NCBI GenBank assembly: GCA_001872575.1
Contig: MNWP01000010.1
Coordinates: 1 to 32,547 of the forward strand
Length of the DNA: 32,547 bases
Reading direction: 5' to 3'
DNA from: Candidatus Peregrinibacteria bacterium CG1_02_54_53
Lineage (GTDB): Bacteria; Patescibacteriota; Gracilibacteria; Peribacterales; Peribacteraceae
Shown here: positions 28,212 through 32,547 of the stretch, one piece after another
Layout: each line of letters begins with the position of its first letter
How positions within the stretch are numbered: position 1 is the first letter of the stretch
The notes under the pieces: generated by a model
The model's input: the letters and a program-made list of their open reading frames with translations, nothing else
Told to the model about the DNA's origin: nothing
The model's database searches: none
Made by a program: the position numbers and the translations under genes

Positions 28212-30569
28212 ATGCCCGATTCTCATAATCACGCGACAAAAACTCCCTGCAACGGCAAGGTTTCACTCTCGCTCAAGGGAATGCATTGCGCTTCGTGCGC
28301 AGGCCTCATTGAGCGCTCACTCAAGAAACTCCCCGGCATTCAAAGTGCCAATGTGAATTTCGCCGCAGAGAAGGCATCGGTGCTCTTCGACCCCGCAAAA
28401 ACCTCGACGGAAAAACTGATTCACGCGGTGGAAGAAGCCGGCTATCACGCCTCGGTCGCCGTGGAGCATGACCGTGATGCCGATCGTAAACGCCGGAAAG
28501 CAGAGGTGCTCTCGGCGCGGCACAGCTTCATGGTGGCCTTCATTCTCAGTGCCCCGCTGCTTCTGCTGATGATCGTTCCGTTTTTTCCTGAAAGTTCGAT
28601 GAGCATGCTGCTGGGACCGTGGATGGGCATCCTCTCGCTCATCTTCGCCACCCCCGTGCAGTTTTGGCTGGGGGCGGGGTTCTACCGCGGATTTTGGTCC
28701 AGTCTGAAGATGAAGACCTTTACCATGGACAGTCTCATTGCCATCGGTACGTCGACGGCCTATTTCTTCAGTCTTCTGAATTATATGGTTGCATCGTTGG
28801 AACGTCGCTCGCTCATCGGTGAGACGGCGAATCTCTACTTCGAAGTCGCTGCGCTGCTCATCACGTTCGTATTGCTTGGCAAGTGGCTCGAAGCGCGCGC
28901 CAAGGGCCGTACGAGCGAAGCCATCGAAAAACTGATGGGTCTGCAGCCCAAAACCGCCCGCGTACTGCGCGACGGCAATCCCGTCGATATCCCCATAGAA
29001 GAAGTGAAGATCGGCGATACGATCGTCGTACGTCCGGGCGAGAAGATCCCCGTAGACGGCATCGTTACCCGCGGCCTCTCCGCCGTCGATGAATCGATGC
29101 TGACCGGCGAGAGTATTCCTACCGAGAAGAAAGAAGGCGATCGTGTATTCGGTGCAACACTGAACCAGAACGGCTCCATCGAGTTCACTGCAGACAAGAT
29201 CGGCGCCGAAACCGCGCTGGCCCGCATTATCCGGTTCGTCGAAGAGGCACAGGGCAGCAAGGCGCCCATTCAGAACTTCGCCGACGCCATTGCACGCTGG
29301 TTCGTGCCCGCAGTTATCCTTGCGGCGATTCTGACCTTCGTCGTGTGGATGCTCATCGGCCAGACCCTCACCTTCGCCCTGCTCGCATTCGTCTCGGTCA
29401 TCGTGATCGCCTGCCCCTGCGCACTCGGTCTTGCCACTCCCACGGCGTTGATGGTCTCGACCGGTCGCGGCGCAGAACTGGGCGTACTGATTCGCGGCGG
29501 TGAGCCGCTCGAGGCGGCGAATGCCATCGATACCGTCATCTTCGATAAGACCGGCACACTCACCCACGGCAAGCCCGTGGTGACGGATATCCTGCCCACA
29601 GGATCGCTCTCGAAACAGGAGCTCCTCGGTATCGCGGCCAGCTTAGAACAGGTCTCGGAACATCCTCTGGCCGAGAGCATCGTTCGCAAAGCGAACGAAG
29701 ATCAGGCGGCACTGTCGTCTGCCGAACATTTTCGTGCAATCCCCGGACACGGAGTCGAGGGGATGATTGCAGGAACGCTCACCTACCTCGGCAACCGAAA
29801 GTTGATGGAACAATTTCAGATTGCAACGGAGCAAATCGAGACGCAATTACGCACGCTCGAAGAACAAGGAAAAACTGCGATGATCCTCGCCCGAAAAGAT
29901 GGCGTTCTCGGGCTCATCGCCGTTGCCGATACTCTCAAGGAAACCACTCCCGCAGCCATTGCCGCACTGAAGCACATGGGCCTTACATCCGTAATGATCA
30001 CGGGGGACAATACACGTACGGCGCAGGCGATTGCGAAACTCGCGGGTATCGATCAAATCCTCGCCGATGTGCTGCCCGAGCAGAAGGCAGAAGAAGTGAA
30101 ACGCCTGCAAGCCGAAGGAAAGCGTGTCGCCATGGTGGGTGACGGCATCAACGACAGTCCGGCACTTGCGCAAGCCGATTTGGGAATCGCCATGGGCAGC
30201 GGCACCGACATCGCCATGGAAACAGGTGGCATCGTGCTGGTGAAGAACGATCTGCGCGATGTTGCAACGGCAATCCATTTAAGCCGCACCACCGTAAGCA
30301 AGATCAAGCAGAACCTCTTCTTCGCGCTCTTCTACAATGTCGTGGGCATCCCCATCGCTGCCCGCGCCTTTGCGGGTTTCGGCATCATCCTGCGACCGGA
30401 GCTGGCCGGACTCGCCATGGCCCTAAGCTCCGTCTCGGTCGTGACGAATTCGCTGCTGCTCAAAAGATGGAAGCCGGGAAAATTGAACCTGCTGTCCCGC
30501 TTCGCACCCGTCATCATGACCGTAGGATTCACGGGGCTCTTTCTCGTATTTGCACGCCTGAGCGCGTGA
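28212..30569 (+). CDS. copA: Cu(+)-exporting P1B-type ATPase CopA
   Basis: 785 residues from the ATG at 28212. The frame extends upstream to 28152, but that region is promoter and operator. An N-terminal HMA domain carries GMHCASC (Cys26, Cys29). The eight-helix core has TGES (T298-S301), C401-P-C403 in helix 6, phosphorylated D445 in DKTGT, the HP motif (SEHPLAES) and GDGIND (643-648), all canonical for P1B-1 Cu(I) exporters. A short His-bearing start (MPDSHNH) precedes the HMA. Control by CsoR through the palindrome in its promoter is likely. The lipoprotein gene follows after 15 bases and is probably cotranscribed. Confidence 0.96.
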   Translation: MPDSHNHATKTPCNGKVSLSLKGMHCASCAGLIERSLKKLPGIQSANVNFAAEKASVLFDPAKTSTEKLIHAVEEAGYHASVAVEHDRDADRKRRKAEVLSARHSFMVAFILSAPLLLLMIVPFFPESSMSMLLGPWMGILSLIFATPVQFWLGAGFYRGFWSSLKMKTFTMDSLIAIGTSTAYFFSLLNYMVASLERRSLIGETANLYFEVAALLITFVLLGKWLEARAKGRTSEAIEKLMGLQPKTARVLRDGNPVDIPIEEVKIGDTIVVRPGEKIPVDGIVTRGLSAVDESMLTGESIPTEKKEGDRVFGATLNQNGSIEFTADKIGAETALARIIRFVEEAQGSKAPIQNFADAIARWFVPAVILAAILTFVVWMLIGQTLTFALLAFVSVIVIACPCALGLATPTALMVSTGRGAELGVLIRGGEPLEAANAIDTVIFDKTGTLTHGKPVVTDILPTGSLSKQELLGIAASLEQVSEHPLAESIVRKANEDQAALSSAEHFRAIPGHGVEGMIAGTLTYLGNRKLMEQFQIATEQIETQLRTLEEQGKTAMILARKDGVLGLIAVADTLKETTPAAIAALKHMGLTSVMITGDNTRTAQAIAKLAGIDQILADVLPEQKAEEVKRLQAEGKRVAMVGDGINDSPALAQADLGIAMGSGTDIAMETGGIVLVKNDLRDVATAIHLSRTTVSKIKQNLFFALFYNVVGIPIAARAFAGFGIILRPELAGLAMALSSVSVVTNSLLLKRWKPGKLNLLSRFAPVIMTVGFTGLFLVFARLSA

Positions 30570-30584
30570 TCCCCCTCTCTGCAA

Positions 30585-31553
30585 ATGTCTTTTCGCTCTC
30601 TTCTGACCTTCATCGGCCTCACGCTCATCCTCACAGGATGTGCAACGCAGACAACCATGAAGCCGCAGGCACCCGAACCTGAAGGCAGCGGCCTCTCACT
30701 CGTCGATAACCACGTGCATGCGTTGGCATTCGACCGCATGAACGCCGATCGCCTCTATCTCGCAACTCACGAAGGACTACTCGTGCTCACGCCCGAAGGG
30801 CACCTCTCGCAGGTTTCAACAGAACAACACGATTTTATGGGATTTTCGATACATCCCTTCGATCCCCAGCGCATGTTCGGCAGCGGCCATCCTGAATCAG
30901 GCGGCAATCTCGGATTCATTCAGTCGAGTGACGGAGGGCGCTCTTGGCAGAAAATTGCGGATGTGACGACGGATGGACCCGTCGACTTTCATGCCATGAC
31001 CGTCAGCCAGACAAATCCGAATCTCCTTTTCGGATGGGAGGATCGACACATCTACCGTTCTGAAGACGGAGGTGTCAGCTGGAGTATCGCCAGCCGTTCT
31101 CCCGTGAACGTCCTCAGCCTCGCCACCGATTCCGAGGATGACCGCATTCTCTATATCGGAACAAATGCCGGTCTTCTGAAAAGCGCAGATCGTGGCGAAA
31201 CATGGGAACACGTAAACCTCGTGGACGAGGTGCCCATCTTCGGTCTATTCAGTAATCGGGACGGCACACTCACGCTTGCAACAAGCTGGGATGGGCTTCT
31301 GCAGATCAATCTGCACGATCCCGATTCACGCATCACACGCCTCTCTCCCCTCCCCGATAAGCTCGTTGCGAAAACCGTAACCGTCGATCCTGGCGATTCA
31401 ACAATCATCATTGCTGCCGCCGAGGACCATGTGTTTCGCTCTGATGATGGAGGAATGAGCTGGCAGAATTTTCTTCCTACAGGCAAGGCACCGCAGAGCA
31501 ATCCGGAAATCTGCTCTGCAGGATCAAACGCAGGCTGCGGTGAAGTTGAATAA
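30585..31553 (+). CDS. BNR-repeat lipoprotein (F510_1955-like), copper-associated
   Basis: 322 residues. A lipoprotein signal peptide ends LILTGC with Cys19 as the lipidated residue. The rest is a beta-propeller with Asp-box/BNR repeats: SSDGGRSWQK, SEDGGVSWS, SADRGETWEH and SDDGGMSWQ. HVHALAFDR, ATHEGLLVL, DFMGFSIHPFDP and SGHPESGGNLGF match proteins annotated as F510_1955 family glycosylhydrolases, which often sit near copper genes; glycosidase activity is not shown by the sequence. The C-terminus has two Cys in a Gly/Ser/Asn-rich tail (EICSAGSNAGCGE). It follows copA and probably acts on the outer face of the membrane. Confidence 0.82.
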   Translation: MSFRSLLTFIGLTLILTGCATQTTMKPQAPEPEGSGLSLVDNHVHALAFDRMNADRLYLATHEGLLVLTPEGHLSQVSTEQHDFMGFSIHPFDPQRMFGSGHPESGGNLGFIQSSDGGRSWQKIADVTTDGPVDFHAMTVSQTNPNLLFGWEDRHIYRSEDGGVSWSIASRSPVNVLSLATDSEDDRILYIGTNAGLLKSADRGETWEHVNLVDEVPIFGLFSNRDGTLTLATSWDGLLQINLHDPDSRITRLSPLPDKLVAKTVTVDPGDSTIIIAAAEDHVFRSDDGGMSWQNFLPTGKAPQSNPEICSAGSNAGCGEVE

Positions 31554-31587
31554 GACCCACCATGCGTTGCGCACAGTGGGTCTTTTC
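31552..31587 (+). terminator. Intrinsic terminator after the copper island
   Basis: AAGACCCAC (31552-31560) pairs with GTGGGTCTT (31576-31584) around a 15-base loop, followed by TTTCTC. It begins at the lipoprotein stop codon and closes the copA operon. Confidence 0.8.
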
Positions 31588-31624
31588 TCGTCGTTTCTCG
31601 CTCTTCTCGTGTTCCTCCGAATCG

Positions 31625-32176
31625 CTACTCGGCCGAGGCAGCGGTTTCGGGCTTGGGCCGCGAGTCGCGGCGGCGACGGCCGCTCAACATGTCCAGCAGA
31701 CCGCCAATGGGATCACGGTCATTTTCCTCCGGCTCGTCGACGGACGCTTCCTCGAGGACAACGTCTTCTTTGCCCATCGACACGATACCGAGTTTGCGGC
31801 CGCAATCCTTGCACCACAGTTCCACCATCTTGGTGGCCTCGGTTTCGCCATCGCACGGCTTGGTCATCATCTCGACAACCCCCGTAATGATCCGGTCCAT
31901 GTAGTGGCCGGTCTTGTCCAGCACGCGTCCTTTGCGGACGAATTGCCCGCTGACATTGTGCGGCGCTGTGGTGGCCTGCACCTGAGGCTGCTCGCTGCCA
32001 TCCTCGCGGTCGATCTCTACGACATCCTGGTCGTAGAAGACGAAGGCGTAGCAGTGCTCAGGAAACTCGAACGTCTGCCTGGGATCGCGAGTGGTGACTC
32101 GCGGATCCTCGTGTTCCTCACCCGAGGTGACAAAAAAATGGACCAATGTCCTCGTTTCACAACCGAGCGTTTTCAC
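31625..32176 (-). CDS. Zinc-ribbon-containing hypothetical protein, 183 aa
   Basis: I chose the GTG at 32176-32174 because AAGGAG (32188-32183) lies six bases upstream, one of the few good SD sites here; a GTG at 32224 is in frame but has none. The N-terminal half has TRTLVHFFVTSGEEHEDPRV and CYAFVFYDQDVVEID, a beta-rich domain. A CKDCGRKLG pair near residue 135, with an earlier Cys, suggests a zinc-binding element. The C-terminus is acidic, then Arg-rich (SGRRRRDSRPKP), probably disordered and able to touch nucleic acid. I do not recognise the family. Confidence 0.6.
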   Translation of the reverse strand: MKTLGCETRTLVHFFVTSGEEHEDPRVTTRDPRQTFEFPEHCYAFVFYDQDVVEIDREDGSEQPQVQATTAPHNVSGQFVRKGRVLDKTGHYMDRIITGVVEMMTKPCDGETEATKMVELWCKDCGRKLGIVSMGKEDVVLEEASVDEPEENDRDPIGGLLDMLSGRRRRDSRPKPETAASAE

Positions 32177-32351
32177 CGGGAACTCCTTCACAAAAGAGCG
32201 AAAGAACGAGACCCGGCAACACACCGGGGCTCACACTTCGCGAACCACCAGTCAACCATTGACCGGGAAATAGCATTCTAGTTATTTTTAGATTATTGTC
32301 AATTTCGGATATGGGCGAACTGTAACCTGAAACGCATAAGAATTCTGTAGG

Positions 32352-32394
32352 TACGGTAGGAGGGAAGGCGCTTAACCCTTTCCCACCTACCGTA
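32352..32394 (+). other. Long hairpin reaching the transposase start codon
   Basis: TACGGTAGG (32352-32360) pairs with CCTACCGTA (32386-32394), and GGGAA (32362-32366) with TTCCC (32380-32384), giving 14 pairs around a single A-A mismatch. The last paired base is the A of the transposase ATG. Confidence 0.75.
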
Positions 32395-32547
32395 TGGCCC
32401 ATATTACGCGTTCCCAGCGCGATAAACTGGAGGTCTTGTACCAGCTTGGCATAAGGCAATCCAAGATCGCTCAGCTCATTGGCTGCTCGCAGTCCACGAT
32501 CAGTCGGGAGCTGAAGCGGAACCGTCCTCTGGTGTATGACCGCTACA
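32394..32547 (+). CDS. IS30-family transposase, N-terminal part (truncated by window end)
   Basis: The first 51 codons are visible. The start MAHITRSQRDKLEVLYQLG leads into a helix-turn-helix, SKIAQLIGCSQSTISRELKRN, which matches the N-terminal DNA-binding domain of IS30-family transposases; the DDE catalytic domain would lie beyond the window. No SD is visible and the ATG lies at the edge of a strong hairpin. It is the only clear mobile-element gene in the window. Confidence 0.88.
   Translation, partial: MAHITRSQRDKLEVLYQLGIRQSKIAQLIGCSQSTISRELKRNRPLVYDRY

Larger units (their letters stand above)
32296..32547 (+). mobile_element. IS30-family insertion sequence, left part
   Basis: The element is defined by its transposase gene (from 32394) and runs off the window. 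The left end is uncertain: AT-rich sequence near 32280-32310, including TTGTCAATTTCGG, marks a change in composition after the preceding gene, but without the right end the terminal inverted repeat cannot be shown. 32225-32393 has no other gene. Confidence 0.55.

Noticed and set aside
28317-29567. Minus-strand open frame (416 codons) opposite copA
   Set aside because: It mirrors the conserved CopA core; its Cys/His/Gly-rich composition is what the reverse complement of these codons gives.
1-32547. tRNA, rRNA or riboswitch genes
   Set aside because: A visual scan for T-loop-like sequences and conserved rRNA blocks found none that fold into a tRNA; a covariance-model search was not possible.

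Overview
The window looks like a compact bacterial chromosome of about 53-55% G+C (by eye). Genes are small and tightly packed on both strands, and TGA is an ordinary stop. Divergent housekeeping genes, small zinc-ribbon proteins, scarce Shine-Dalgarno (SD) sites and many apparently leaderless genes suggest a Patescibacteria/CPR member. A Peregrinibacteria/Peribacteria-like lineage is my best guess, by inference only.

Layout. 1-634: accessory edge with small Cys-rich open frames. 635-3268: class II-like purE, two unknown proteins, a family-4 uracil-DNA glycosylase missing two of four Fe-S cysteines, and a small membrane protein. 3265-4488: pheS, then a second diverged copy of its last 70 bp, which looks like the scar of an element inserted into the 3' end of the gene. 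4485-6142 (minus): a small leaderless gene, a YhhQ-type transporter and pyrE. 6201-9659: rsmG (with a telomere-like repeat translated in frame), rlmE, unknown genes, an FtsE-like ATPase and a membrane protein. 9710-13561: purM, a predicted secreted transglutaminase-like protein and an orphan LeuA-like enzyme. 13629-18710: a VIT1-family metal transporter, a large multispan membrane protein, a D-2-hydroxyacid dehydrogenase, a zinc-ribbon protein and a secreted protein. 18727-20598: a divergent aspartokinase behind a possible Lys-rich leader peptide and an SD-masking hairpin.

20636-31553 is a copper-handling island. It holds a small Cys-tailed membrane protein, a secreted Cys protein, an HMA-SafE-cupredoxin fusion, a membrane-anchored DsbA-like oxidoreductase, a stand-alone HMA chaperone, a CDF transporter with Met/Cys in place of the usual His ligands, a 4-TM protein, a CsoR repressor with intact Cys-His-Cys ligands, a P1B ATPase with CPD instead of CPC, a canonical CopA, and a BNR-repeat lipoprotein. 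Two CsoR-like palindromes lie inside promoters (20644-20660 and 28168-28192), at the head of the island and before copA. A plausible scheme is: CsoR senses Cu(I), the HMA proteins pass it on, the ATPases and CDF export it, and the cupredoxin, DsbA-like protein and lipoprotein act outside the membrane.

The window ends with a minus-strand zinc-ribbon protein and the start of an IS30-family transposase. Three CCCTAA-type telomere-like tracts (2875, 6366, 23554) lie on the coding strand. I saw no rRNA, tRNA or CRISPR array.
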